Assembly: GCF_012516475.1 (NCBI RefSeq)
Contig: NZ_CP051217.1
Span: 2,108,001-2,172,000 of the forward strand
Direction of reading: 5' to 3'
DNA: 64,000 bases
Origin: Parasphingorhabdus halotolerans
GTDB lineage: Bacteria > Pseudomonadota > Alphaproteobacteria > Sphingomonadales > Sphingomonadaceae
Below are positions 43,732-52,222 of this stretch, in pieces. The stretch's first letter is position 1. Every line of letters begins with the position of its first letter. The notes below the pieces were generated by a model. It ran no database searches. It was not told the DNA's origin and was given only the letters and a program-made list of their open reading frames with translations. A program made the translations under genes and the position numbers.

Positions 43732-44514
43732 ATGGTCCGTATCGCGATAGCCAATCAAAAAGGCGGTGTTGGAAAAACCACCACAGCCATTAATATGGCT
43801 ACGGCCTTGGCCGCGACCGGCTGGAAAGTCTTGCTGATTGACCTCGATCCGCAAGGTAATGCGTCAACAGGCCTAGGCCTTAACCAGGCAGATCGAGAGT
43901 GTAACAGCTTTGATCTGCTGATTTCCGATCTATCGCTTGCAGAATGCGTATCTCCCACACGTGTACCCGGTCTGGATATTGTCCCTGCTACCGTTGATCT
44001 ATCAGGAGCCGAGATTGAACTGGTAGAATTTGAAGAACGCACGCATCGTCTCAAAACGGCGCTGGATGCTGGCGATGACGGGCGATGGGATATTTGTCTG
44101 ATTGATTGTCCGCCATCACTCGGGTTGTTGACATTAAACGCCATGGTTGCAGTGGAATCACTGCTCGTTCCGTTGCAGTGTGAATTTTTCGCACTCGAAG
44201 GATTAAGTCAATTATTACAAACAGTTGAGCGCATCAGGGCGCGGTTTAATCCGGCGCTTTCGGTGATGGGCGTCGTGCTCACCATGTATGATCGCCGCAA
44301 CAAGCTGACAGAACAGGTTTCCGACGATGTCCGCGCCTGTCTTGGTAATGTAGTTTTTGACACGGTGATTCCGCGAAACGTCCGTTTGTCTGAAGCGCCG
44401 AGCCACGGGTTGCCGGCGCTTATTTATGATCATCGCTGTAGCGGCTCTGAAGCTTATATTAATCTCGCGAGAGAATTAATTGGTCGGCTGCCGGTTAGAA
44501 AGGTTGCAGCATAG
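43732..44514 (+). CDS. parA: Chromosome partitioning ATPase ParA
   Basis: A 260-residue ParA-type ATPase of the chromosomal parABS system. The deviant Walker A is NQKGGVGKTTTAINMATALA at the N-terminus, then LLIDLDPQGNASTGLGL (Walker A'/switch), ICLIDCPPSLGLLTLNAM and the C-terminal PRNVRLSEAPSHGLPALIYD. ATG 43732 with AGGA upstream is preferred to TTG 43720. The stop (44512-44514) shares its last base with the GTG start of parB. Confidence 0.97.
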   Translation: MVRIAIANQKGGVGKTTTAINMATALAATGWKVLLIDLDPQGNASTGLGLNQADRECNSFDLLISDLSLAECVSPTRVPGLDIVPATVDLSGAEIELVEFEERTHRLKTALDAGDDGRWDICLIDCPPSLGLLTLNAMVAVESLLVPLQCEFFALEGLSQLLQTVERIRARFNPALSVMGVVLTMYDRRNKLTEQVSDDVRACLGNVVFDTVIPRNVRLSEAPSHGLPALIYDHRCSGSEAYINLARELIGRLPVRKVAA

Positions 44515-45509
44515 TGGCGGAAAACAAAGAAATTGAAGGCGAACGGACAGGAAAAAAAACCGCTGCAAAACGTCCTATGGGGTTGGGCAGGGGCCTGAAT
44601 TCTCTTTTTGGAGATATTCAGAAAGAAGAACCAATTGCGCCTCCAGGCCGTGCCTCCGATTCGGACCGGAGTGGTGATGGCACTGACTATGCCACAGATT
44701 TAACGAATCCTGCCGTTGAAGGGCTGCGATCCATTGCTATTTCGGAAATTCGTCCCAACCCCGATCAACCCCGCCAGACATTTGATAATGATGCGCTGGA
44801 TGAGCTCGCTTTGAGTATGCGGCGTCGCGGGGTTATTCAGCCTATTGTTGTGCGCCCCCACGGCAAAAACTATCAGATTGTGGCCGGCGAACGTCGCTGG
44901 CGTGCCGCACAGCGGGCGCGGCTTCATCATGTACCGGCGATTATCCGCCAGCTTAATGACGAAGAAACGCTGGAAATTGCGATCGTCGAAAATGTCCAGC
45001 GCCGCGACCTCAATGCGATTGAAGAAGCGGAAGCCTATGTGAAATTGTCCGAGGATTACGGGCATAGTCAGGCACGACTTGCTGAACTGGTCGGAAAATC
45101 ACGGAGCCATGTCGCCAATATCATGCGGCTTCTTGAGCTTCCGCAGGCGGTTCGCGCGCTCGTTGCAGAAGAAAAGCTGGCAATGGGACATGCACGAGCG
45201 CTAATCAATGCGCCCAATGCTATCGAGCTCGCCAATCAGGCAGTCAAGCAGGGACTTTCCGTCCGCGACGTGGAGAAGCTCGTTCGCAAGCAATTGGGCA
45301 GTTCGAAAAACGCCGCCAGCGGTAAAGCTACTGCTCCGCAGGGCGAGGACGCTGATATCCGCGCCGTGGAAAACCATCTGGGTGATTTGCTTGGTTTGAA
45401 GGTGTCAATTCAGTCAGGACCGTCCGGTGCAGGATTGATGACGATCAGTTTTAGCAATCTTGATCAGCTAGATCTGATTTGCCAGCGGCTGACGGGTGAA
45501 CATATTTAG
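44514..45509 (+). CDS. parB: Chromosome partitioning protein ParB
   Basis: A 331-residue DNA-binding CTPase that loads at parS. An N-terminal basic region (RPMGLGRGLNSLFGDI) is followed by the CTP-binding domain with RRRGVIQPIVVR and VAGERRWRAAQRARL. The helix-turn-helix region follows (YGHSQARLAELVGKSRSHVANI), then a C-terminal dimerisation domain ending in LDQLDLICQRLTGEHI. Start GTG 44514 overlaps the parA stop. The parS sites lie 0.9-3.4 kb upstream. Confidence 0.97.
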   Translation: MAENKEIEGERTGKKTAAKRPMGLGRGLNSLFGDIQKEEPIAPPGRASDSDRSGDGTDYATDLTNPAVEGLRSIAISEIRPNPDQPRQTFDNDALDELALSMRRRGVIQPIVVRPHGKNYQIVAGERRWRAAQRARLHHVPAIIRQLNDEETLEIAIVENVQRRDLNAIEEAEAYVKLSEDYGHSQARLAELVGKSRSHVANIMRLLELPQAVRALVAEEKLAMGHARALINAPNAIELANQAVKQGLSVRDVEKLVRKQLGSSKNAASGKATAPQGEDADIRAVENHLGDLLGLKVSIQSGPSGAGLMTISFSNLDQLDLICQRLTGEHI

Positions 45510-45605
45510 CATTGCTACACAAATATACGCAAATAACTGTAACGACTAACCAATCGGACAGCCGTAAATCCCGCAAGAACCGCCAATCTTCAACAGTTTT
45601 CAGTG

Positions 45606-45621
45606 TTAGGAAACCATTAAC
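45606..45621 (+). promoter_or_regulatory. CtrA-binding-like site upstream of the pilin candidate
   Basis: TTAG-gaaacca-TTAAC has one mismatch to TTAA-N7-TTAAC, 146 bp before the DUF4402 start. Cell-cycle control of surface appendages by CtrA is known in alphaproteobacteria, but this single imperfect match does not prove it. Confidence 0.3.
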
Positions 45622-45766
45622 CATGGCTGGCAGTAAAACCTTATAACCTTTCTTCGATAAGCAATCTCGAATGGAGCGGCATGGCGACGTCGTGATCAGT
45701 GGGAATTGTTCGGATGCACCGCAGGTGGCTTCGTTTGTTTTGAAAGTAAAATAGGGACCATATAAT

Positions 45767-46279
45767 ATGTCTAAGTTTATCAAAGCCGCTTTGGCTTCTT
45801 CCGTACTTGTCGCGTCTATGATGAGTGCAAATGTTGCTCAGGCTGCAACTGCTTCTGCTGATGCAAGTGCAAACATCCTTGCTGAAGTGACCCTCGTTAA
45901 TGATGCAAATACATCGCTTAACTTCGGTACCATCGTTGTTGACGCAACCGGCGGTTCTGTAGTTGTGGATAACGCAGGCGCACTGAGCAGCTGTGGCGGC
46001 GCTCTGGTATGTACCGGCACAACCGATGCTGCTGACTTCACTGTTGGTGGTACCGCGGCTGAACTGGTGAATGTGACTATTCCAGGCACGGTTTCACTTG
46101 CCAACGCTGGCGGTGCTACGATGACAGCTTCTTTGACTTCATCGGTAACCGGCGGCCAAGTTACGCTTGACGGCTCTGGCGCAGCGACTTTTTCTGTTGG
46201 CGGTTCGCTCGCAGTTGGTGGTGGTCAGGCTGACGGTGCTTACACCGGTACCTTTACGGTAACTGCTGACTATCCTTGA
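45767..46279 (+). CDS. DUF4402 secreted protein, candidate pilin of a chaperone-usher-type locus
   Basis: A 170-residue protein with a signal peptide (ALASSVLVASMMSANVAQA, cleavage after about residue 26). The mature part is Gly/Ala/Thr/Ser/Val rich and beta-structured. SSCGGALVC contains the only two cysteines, and the C-terminus is YTGTFTVTADYP. It is followed by a strong hairpin terminator and then by chaperone and usher-like genes, the layout expected of a major subunit gene. I infer a surface fibre subunit secreted by these partners. A self-sufficient donor strand is not obvious. Confidence 0.7.
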   Translation: MSKFIKAALASSVLVASMMSANVAQAATASADASANILAEVTLVNDANTSLNFGTIVVDATGGSVVVDNAGALSSCGGALVCTGTTDAADFTVGGTAAELVNVTIPGTVSLANAGGATMTASLTSSVTGGQVTLDGSGAATFSVGGSLAVGGGQADGAYTGTFTVTADYP

Positions 46280-46353
46280 GCGTACTAGTCCCGGGCTATC
46301 CGCTTTGGGCATAAGCTTGTTGCGCCGATCGTGGTGCGATTGAAATAAATTAT

Positions 46354-46394
46354 GGCCTGCTTGGGGAAAGACTCAAGTGGGCCATTTTCTTTTT
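46354..46394 (+). terminator. Terminator between the pilin candidate and the chaperone gene
   Basis: GGCCTGCTTG and CAAGTGGGCC pair as a 10-bp RNA stem (two G-U pairs) around a 10-base loop, followed by ATTTTCTTTTT. It sits 75 bp after the DUF4402 stop. Partial termination here would make the subunit mRNA more abundant than the chaperone and usher message. Confidence 0.7.
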
Positions 46395-46525
46395 GCGCCA
46401 AATATTCCCCAGCGCCCGAATATTGTGGGCATGGTTAGCGCTTTGGTAACTCTATCTCGCCATAATGAAATTTGAAAAACCGTTGCTGCAAGGCACGATG
46501 GGTACTGATTTTTAAACCGGAGAAG

Positions 46526-47374
46526 ATGATGACGATCAAGGGTCTGAAGCAATTGGGCAAACAATATATCGGATTGGGACTGGCAGCGTCGGCTTTTGCT
46601 CTTGGCGCTATGCCTGCTCAGGCCGCTGGTGACTTGTTGGTCGCTCCGACCCGCATCATTTTGGATGGTCAGCGCGGAACTGAAGTGATCCTCAACAATA
46701 TTGGTGCGGAAACCGCGACCTACCGTATATCTCTCGAGTTGCGGCGAATGACAGCGGATGGTCGGCTCGAGAATGTGGAACCCGAACAGGCCAATGCTAT
46801 CGAGCAGGCAGCAACAGAAATGATCCGCTACGCGCCACGCCGGGTGACTTTGCCACCCAACCAACCACAAGCGATTCGCTTGGGTGTTCGTCCGCCACAA
46901 GGTTTGCCCGACGGCGAATATCGTGCGCACCTGCTATTTCGAGCTATTCCCAAGGCAACATCAGTAACACAGGCTGAAAATCCGGAAGGCGGCTTTTCCA
47001 TCTCGTTGGTGCCGATCTATGGCGTCACCATTCCAGTTATCATTCGCCAGGGCAATCTTGAAGCAACGGCCGGTATTGCCAATGCCCGGATGGAAACAGC
47101 CGAAGACGGCACACCAGCATTTGCTTTTGATCTCAGCCGGTCCGGCGACCGATCAACATATGGCGAGATCCGCGTTGTGAAGCAGGGAGAAAGCGAGCCG
47201 CTTATCGTTGCGCGCGGCATAGCTGTTTATCCCGAAGTATCGAGCCGAAAAGTGACACTGTCTGTTGGTCCAGATATCGCTGCCCAGCTCAAGGGTCCGG
47301 TCTCGGTGGAATATTATGAACCAGATAATGCTGGCGGCGGACTTATCACAAAAAGCCAATTGGTTCTCAGATAA
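46526..47374 (+). CDS. PapD/FimC-like periplasmic pilus chaperone
   Basis: A 282-residue protein with a signal peptide (GLAASAFALGAMPAQAAG) and two Ig-like domains. The N-domain strand G1 region is QAIRLGVRPPQGLPDGEYRA with the conserved YRA/HLLF, and the C-domain contains FDLSRSGDRST and VSVEYYEPDN. In chaperone-usher systems such proteins hold subunits by donor-strand complementation. ATG 46526 has CCGGAGAAG upstream. 59 bp before the usher-like gene. Confidence 0.75.
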   Translation: MMTIKGLKQLGKQYIGLGLAASAFALGAMPAQAAGDLLVAPTRIILDGQRGTEVILNNIGAETATYRISLELRRMTADGRLENVEPEQANAIEQAATEMIRYAPRRVTLPPNQPQAIRLGVRPPQGLPDGEYRAHLLFRAIPKATSVTQAENPEGGFSISLVPIYGVTIPVIIRQGNLEATAGIANARMETAEDGTPAFAFDLSRSGDRSTYGEIRVVKQGESEPLIVARGIAVYPEVSSRKVTLSVGPDIAAQLKGPVSVEYYEPDNAGGGLITKSQLVLR

Positions 47375-47432
47375 GCGATATATTTCAATAGTTTGGTATG
47401 ACGTCGCAGCGTCTTGATATCAAATATTTGAT

Positions 47433-50168
47433 ATGAAAAAAGCAATTTCCATAATCTGCCGAAGCGCGAAAGCGACGGCCTTTGCCGCAGGGGTCAGCAT
47501 GATCTCGGCGGCATCGTTGTTTATGGGTCCATTTATCGCAACGCCCGCTCATGCTGCAGAAACCTGGCAGGCCAATGACGACGATTCACTCTTGTTTGAT
47601 ATCCGGTCCGGTAAATACCGACTTGGCGATGGTGTGCGCGGTTATCAAACCGCCACCGGTGTGTGCGTTGATCTGGCAGATGTTATCATCGCCCTCGATC
47701 TCCCGGTACGGCTGGACAAAAAGTCGCGCCGCGCAACTGGTTGGATATTTAGTGAAAATCAGACGCTTACCATCGAGCGCGATAGTAACACGGTACAAAA
47801 GGTGAACGAGCGGAAAAAGCTGAAGCAGAGCGATATTTATGACACACCCGAGGGGTGGTGCGTTAACGTAAAGAGCTTGGAAAACTGGCTTGATGTGTCA
47901 CTGCAGGCCGATCTTTCCAATGCGCTTCTGGTGCTTAAATCGGATACTAAACTGCCGTTCCAGAGTGCGCTGGAGAGAAAAGAGCGAGCGGCAAAAATTC
48001 GCCCGAGGCGTAGTTTCGATCTTTCCAGCCTGCCGCAATCCACCGAACCCTATAAGCTGTGGCGGACGCCGTCAGTTGATGCCGTTGTTTCGGCAGGTGG
48101 ATTGAGGGATAACCGCTCCGGGCAGCAATTTGATCTACGCTACGAGCTTTTTGCTTCTGGTGAAGTTGGCAAAGCATCGTTTGATGCGCGCCTGTCTTCC
48201 ACCGACAAGGGAATTCCTCAAAATTTGCGGGTCCGTGCCTACCGTACTGATCCAAAAGGGCAGCTATTGGGACCGCTTAAGGCCACACATTTCGCGCTCG
48301 GCGATGTTTCCACTGTTTCCACTCCGCTGGTGTCGCAATCGACGGTAGGGCGCGGTGGATTTGTGACCAACAGGCCGGTTGATCGCCCCGATAGTTTCGA
48401 TCGCACCAGTTTTCGCGGCGAGTTACCTGAAGGATGGGAGGCCGAGCTCTATCGTAATGGTCAACTGCTGGCTTTCGCTGAAACGCGGACGGACGGCCGC
48501 TATGAGTTTATCGATGTGCCGCTTCTCTATGGTCAGAATAACTTTGAAGTGGTGCTATACGGCCCGCAAGGCCAGGTGAAGCGAGATAATAAGACTGTCC
48601 CGGTGGGATTGGACTCCATACCACCCAAACAAACCTACTATTGGGCTGGCGTTCACGAGGCTGGCGAAGATCTGATCCGTTTGAGCGGTTTTTCATCAAG
48701 CCGCCAAGCAGGTTGGCGCGGTGGAATCGGGTTCGAGCGTGGTCTTAACGCCAAAACATCGGTCGCCGCCTCGCTATTTAGCCTGCAGATTGATGGAAAC
48801 CGTTATAATTATCTCGAGGGCTCCCTACGCCGGGCGGTTGGGCCGACTTTGGTTGAGCTTTCCGCTTCTTCAAATCTCATCGGCGGCACGGCGCTTCGCG
48901 GGCAGCTGCTGGGTGCACTTGGCGATACGCAAATTACGGCAGAGACCATATGGGCAAGGGGCGGCTTTACCTCTGACCGAATTGAACAAAAGGTGAACGG
49001 AAGGCATGGCTTGTCTGTGGACCATAATTTCACGCTCGGTGAAAAAATTGTGCCGTTCCATATAGATGCGCAATATGAAACGCAGACGGACGGGAACAAC
49101 TCTCTCGATCTGAGAGCAAGAACATCATTCAATTTACGCCGTTTCTCGGTTACCGGCGAATTGATCTGGGGCAAGAGATTCAGCGCCTTTGGGCCGGATC
49201 CGCCAGACCAGATAACCGGAAGGATTCTGGTAAACGGGCGGATTGGCAAGGTTCGCCTCCGAGGCGAGGCTAGCTACAGGATCGCACCGGAAAAACGTTT
49301 CGAACGAGTCAATTTCACCGGCGAATGGGGCGCAGGAGAGCGATCTAACTGGCGGGCTGAACTCGGCTATGATGTTCCGTTCAACCGTGCGCGCGCAGGC
49401 ATTGGCTATGTACGGCGGTTTGACAAATTCTCGCTTACCGCAAGTGCAGAAGCTGCGACCGATGGCTCGGTTGCCGCTGGGCTGAACCTCGCTTTCAGCC
49501 TTGGCCCCGATCCGCGCAATGGCAAGTTCCGTTTCTCCAGCAATAAGCTGGCCAATAATGGGCAGGCGCTGGCTATCGTTTTCCGCGACAAAAACCGCGA
49601 CGGGATCAGGCAGCCTAACGAACCGCTGGAAGAAAATGTAGAAATAACAGCGGGGCAGTCCACCGCCTTGACGCCAACCGACAAAAACGGGCGCTCGGTG
49701 GTTGATAATCTCCAGCCATTCCGGCCGGTGCTTATCGGTATTGATACCGGAAGCCTGCCAGACCCTTATGTGCAGCCGTCGTTGCCCGGTGTCGTGATAA
49801 CTCCGCGACCCGGGATCGCCATGACCGTTGAGTTGCCACTGGTTGCGGCAGGAGAGGTTGAAGGTACTTTAGTACGACAGGGCGGCGGGGCAATTTCGGG
49901 CGTCGGACTGGAGTTGCTCGACGGCGAAGGGCGTGTCGTGCGAGAAACACGGACTGAATTTGACGGTTTTTTCCTGTTTGAAGGTGTGCCGTATGGTGAA
50001 TACCGTGTTCGTATTGACCAACTATCGGCGCAGGCGACAAAGCTGTCACCACAGCTAGCGGGAAGGGCGATTGTCGATGACCAGAATCCCATTGCCAGAT
50101 TGGGTGCGGTGACGGTTTCGGGTCTACGGACACTGGCTGCTGCGGACTCCACCGACCAGATACCCTGA
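47433..50168 (+). CDS. Usher-like outer-membrane protein with C-terminal regulatory-like domains
   Basis: A 911-residue exported protein (signal to about residue 41, PAHA/AE). The N-terminal ~230 residues include paired cysteines (GVCVDLAD and EGWCVNVKSL). Residues about 325-380 (FRGELPEGWEAELYRNGQLL and YGQNNFEVVLYGPQG) match the middle/plug region of pilus ushers. A long barrel-like zone follows, rich in alternating strands. The C-terminal ~190 residues hold a DKNRDGIRQPNE Ca2+-loop-like motif and a carboxypeptidase-regulatory-like domain (GVGLELLDGEGR, FLFEGVPYGEYRVRID). The canonical usher C-terminal domains are not obvious. It is likely the secretion pore for the DUF4402 subunit. Confidence 0.65.
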   Translation: MKKAISIICRSAKATAFAAGVSMISAASLFMGPFIATPAHAAETWQANDDDSLLFDIRSGKYRLGDGVRGYQTATGVCVDLADVIIALDLPVRLDKKSRRATGWIFSENQTLTIERDSNTVQKVNERKKLKQSDIYDTPEGWCVNVKSLENWLDVSLQADLSNALLVLKSDTKLPFQSALERKERAAKIRPRRSFDLSSLPQSTEPYKLWRTPSVDAVVSAGGLRDNRSGQQFDLRYELFASGEVGKASFDARLSSTDKGIPQNLRVRAYRTDPKGQLLGPLKATHFALGDVSTVSTPLVSQSTVGRGGFVTNRPVDRPDSFDRTSFRGELPEGWEAELYRNGQLLAFAETRTDGRYEFIDVPLLYGQNNFEVVLYGPQGQVKRDNKTVPVGLDSIPPKQTYYWAGVHEAGEDLIRLSGFSSSRQAGWRGGIGFERGLNAKTSVAASLFSLQIDGNRYNYLEGSLRRAVGPTLVELSASSNLIGGTALRGQLLGALGDTQITAETIWARGGFTSDRIEQKVNGRHGLSVDHNFTLGEKIVPFHIDAQYETQTDGNNSLDLRARTSFNLRRFSVTGELIWGKRFSAFGPDPPDQITGRILVNGRIGKVRLRGEASYRIAPEKRFERVNFTGEWGAGERSNWRAELGYDVPFNRARAGIGYVRRFDKFSLTASAEAATDGSVAAGLNLAFSLGPDPRNGKFRFSSNKLANNGQALAIVFRDKNRDGIRQPNEPLEENVEITAGQSTALTPTDKNGRSVVDNLQPFRPVLIGIDTGSLPDPYVQPSLPGVVITPRPGIAMTVELPLVAAGEVEGTLVRQGGGAISGVGLELLDGEGRVVRETRTEFDGFFLFEGVPYGEYRVRIDQLSAQATKLSPQLAGRAIVDDQNPIARLGAVTVSGLRTLAAADSTDQIP

Positions 50169-50232
50169 TAGTTGCTTGCAGATGCTGAGAGTTGTGATAC
50201 GGCTTTTACAGCTTTATCATCAGGAATATCCC

Positions 50233-51123
50233 ATGCAAATTGTCGCCAATGGCATTAATATCGAAGTCGAAGATCACGGAAATCCTTTGGATCCGGCCAT
50301 ATTGTTGGTTATGGGCTATACCGCGCAGCTGGTTTATTGGCCGTTGGATTTGGTCAACGGGTTAGTCGATCATGGGTTTCGCGTGATCCGCTTTGACAAC
50401 CGCGATGTTGGGCTTTCCTATAAGTTTGACGGCGTAAAAGCCCCAAACCCCATTCGACAGATGATCGCCAAACGCTTTTTGCCGAGTCGCAACCTGGCGC
50501 CTTATAACCTTGGGGATATGGCGAGAGATGCGGTGGGCGTGCTAGATGCGCTAGAGATTGAAAAAGCCCATATTGTCGGTGCTTCGATGGGCGGGATGAT
50601 CGGCCAGCTTATAGCAGCAGACCACAGCGATCGGGTTTTGTCTTTCACGCCTATAATGTCATCGACCAACGCTCCGGGATTGCCGGGTGCCGACGCTGAA
50701 GTGCGAAAAGTGCTGTTCAGAACGGCGCGTGCGAAAGCTAAGACAAGAGAGGAAGCGCTTGAGCTTGGACTGGCATTTTCCTCTCTGATCGCTTCAGAAG
50801 AAGGACGTAACCGCAAAGAAGAGCGCAAGGAATTGATGCGATTGGCCCAGGATCGCGGCTTTTATCCTCCCGGTCCGAAACGACAGATGGCAGCGATTAT
50901 TGAAACCGGTAATTTGCGGCCGGTGGCAAAACGGATCGCTGCGCCAACTATGGTCATACATGGCGCGGAAGATCCTTTAATCCCGTCGGCTTGCGGCCGC
51001 GATATTGCGGCCAATGTCAACAATGCCCGCTTCGAACTTGTCGAAGGCATGGGGCATGATTTGCCGCCGAGCAAATTGCCCGCGATGGTTGCGCTGATAG
51101 CGGGACATTGCAAGGCAGCGTGA
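50233..51123 (+). CDS. Alpha/beta hydrolase
   Basis: A 296-residue alpha/beta-hydrolase-fold enzyme. The nucleophile elbow is GASMGGMIGQ (Ser near residue 118), with the acid in GAEDPLIPSACG and the histidine in EGMGHDLPPS. The oxyanion region is FDNRDVGLS. ATG 50233 follows AGGAATATCCC. It belongs to the 3-oxoadipate enol-lactonase or haloalkane-dehalogenase-like branch, but the substrate is unknown. 8 bp upstream of the FAD-dependent oxidoreductase, probably co-transcribed. Confidence 0.85.
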   Translation: MQIVANGINIEVEDHGNPLDPAILLVMGYTAQLVYWPLDLVNGLVDHGFRVIRFDNRDVGLSYKFDGVKAPNPIRQMIAKRFLPSRNLAPYNLGDMARDAVGVLDALEIEKAHIVGASMGGMIGQLIAADHSDRVLSFTPIMSSTNAPGLPGADAEVRKVLFRTARAKAKTREEALELGLAFSSLIASEEGRNRKEERKELMRLAQDRGFYPPGPKRQMAAIIETGNLRPVAKRIAAPTMVIHGAEDPLIPSACGRDIAANVNNARFELVEGMGHDLPPSKLPAMVALIAGHCKAA

Positions 51124-51130
51124 GGCGAAG

Positions 51131-52222
51131 ATGACCAGCAGGATTACCATTGTTGGTGGGGGTTATGCCGGCGCAATGCTCGCGCGGTCGCTTGATGATG
51201 TGGCGCAGATCACCCTTGTCGAACCGCGAGATAAATGGGTCCACAATGTCGCGATGATTCGGGCGATGGCAACGCCACAGCTACTTGATCAGATCGTCAT
51301 GCCCTATGACGGTTTGCTCAAAAACGGAAAAATTGTGAGAAGTCGTGTTACCGCGATTGATGGCACTAATGTGATTCTGGAGGATGGCGGCGAAGTAGCG
51401 GGTGATCTCGTTATCGTTGCCACCGGCTCGAGCTATGCCGCCCCGTTTAAAATGCAAAGCGATGAAAGTTCAGCCTTCATCAGCAAGGCGAAGCAGGTTG
51501 CCCGAGCGGTCGATAAGTCAAAAAATATTGCCATCGTCGGTGCCGGCGCGGTTGGCTGCGAACTGGCTGGCGAGATTGCTTTTGCGCGGCCAGAGAAACA
51601 GATCACGCTTATCTCGTCCGGTGACAAATTATTTGCCAATTATCCGCCAAAGCTCGGACGGGCGATGCTTCGGCAATTGGGCGAGTTGGGCGTAAAGGTC
51701 CGTCTCGGTGAACATATTACAAAGTTAAAGCGATCTGATGAGCCTTATGTTCTTGCCAAGGGTAAGTTGAAGCTTTCCGATGGTTTTCCGATAGATGTCG
51801 ACATGGTAATTCCGGTTGTTGGAGCGAAGCCGAATACGGAACTCATGCAGTCGGTTGAAGGAGTTGCAATCGACGGACATGGCCGGATCATTGTTGACAA
51901 CTGGCTGCGACCGACGACCAATCCGGGCCTATTTGTTGTCGGGGATATTGCAAGTACCGGCGATACGATGACAATTGTGGGGTTGACCCGCCAAGTTGGC
52001 TGGCTCCAAAAAGCACTCAAAGCGCATATTGGCGGGAAAGCGATGGAAACGCAAAAAGCCTACAAACCTTGGAGTAAGTCATTGATTTTATTACCTCTCG
52101 GACCGGATAAAGGTGCAAGTGCTTTGCCATTTGGCGTGACCGGCCCGTTTCTCACATCAATGATCAAGGGCAAGAAACTGTTTATTCCGCGCTATCATAA
52201 AGAGTTCAACTGGACGCCCTAG
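51131..52222 (+). CDS. FAD/NAD(P)-dependent oxidoreductase (NDH-2/AIF-like)
   Basis: A 363-residue two-dinucleotide-fold flavoprotein. The FAD loop is IVGGGYAGAMLARSL at the N-terminus; the NADH loop is IVGAGAVGCELAGEI near residue 138, then DIASTGDTMTIVGLTRQVG near the C-terminal FAD site. No redox-active CxxxxC is visible, so an NDH-2/AIF/FSP1-type quinone or ferredoxin reductase is more likely than a disulfide reductase. Its TAG stop shares CTAG with the stop of the convergent acyl-CoA synthetase gene. Confidence 0.8.
   Translation: MTSRITIVGGGYAGAMLARSLDDVAQITLVEPRDKWVHNVAMIRAMATPQLLDQIVMPYDGLLKNGKIVRSRVTAIDGTNVILEDGGEVAGDLVIVATGSSYAAPFKMQSDESSAFISKAKQVARAVDKSKNIAIVGAGAVGCELAGEIAFARPEKQITLISSGDKLFANYPPKLGRAMLRQLGELGVKVRLGEHITKLKRSDEPYVLAKGKLKLSDGFPIDVDMVIPVVGAKPNTELMQSVEGVAIDGHGRIIVDNWLRPTTNPGLFVVGDIASTGDTMTIVGLTRQVGWLQKALKAHIGGKAMETQKAYKPWSKSLILLPLGPDKGASALPFGVTGPFLTSMIKGKKLFIPRYHKEFNWTP

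Noticed and set aside
43955..43968. CACGTG-containing site in parA as a fourth parS
   Set aside because: Only the core is shared (CACACGTGTACC); the flanks do not match TGTTNCACGTGNAACA.
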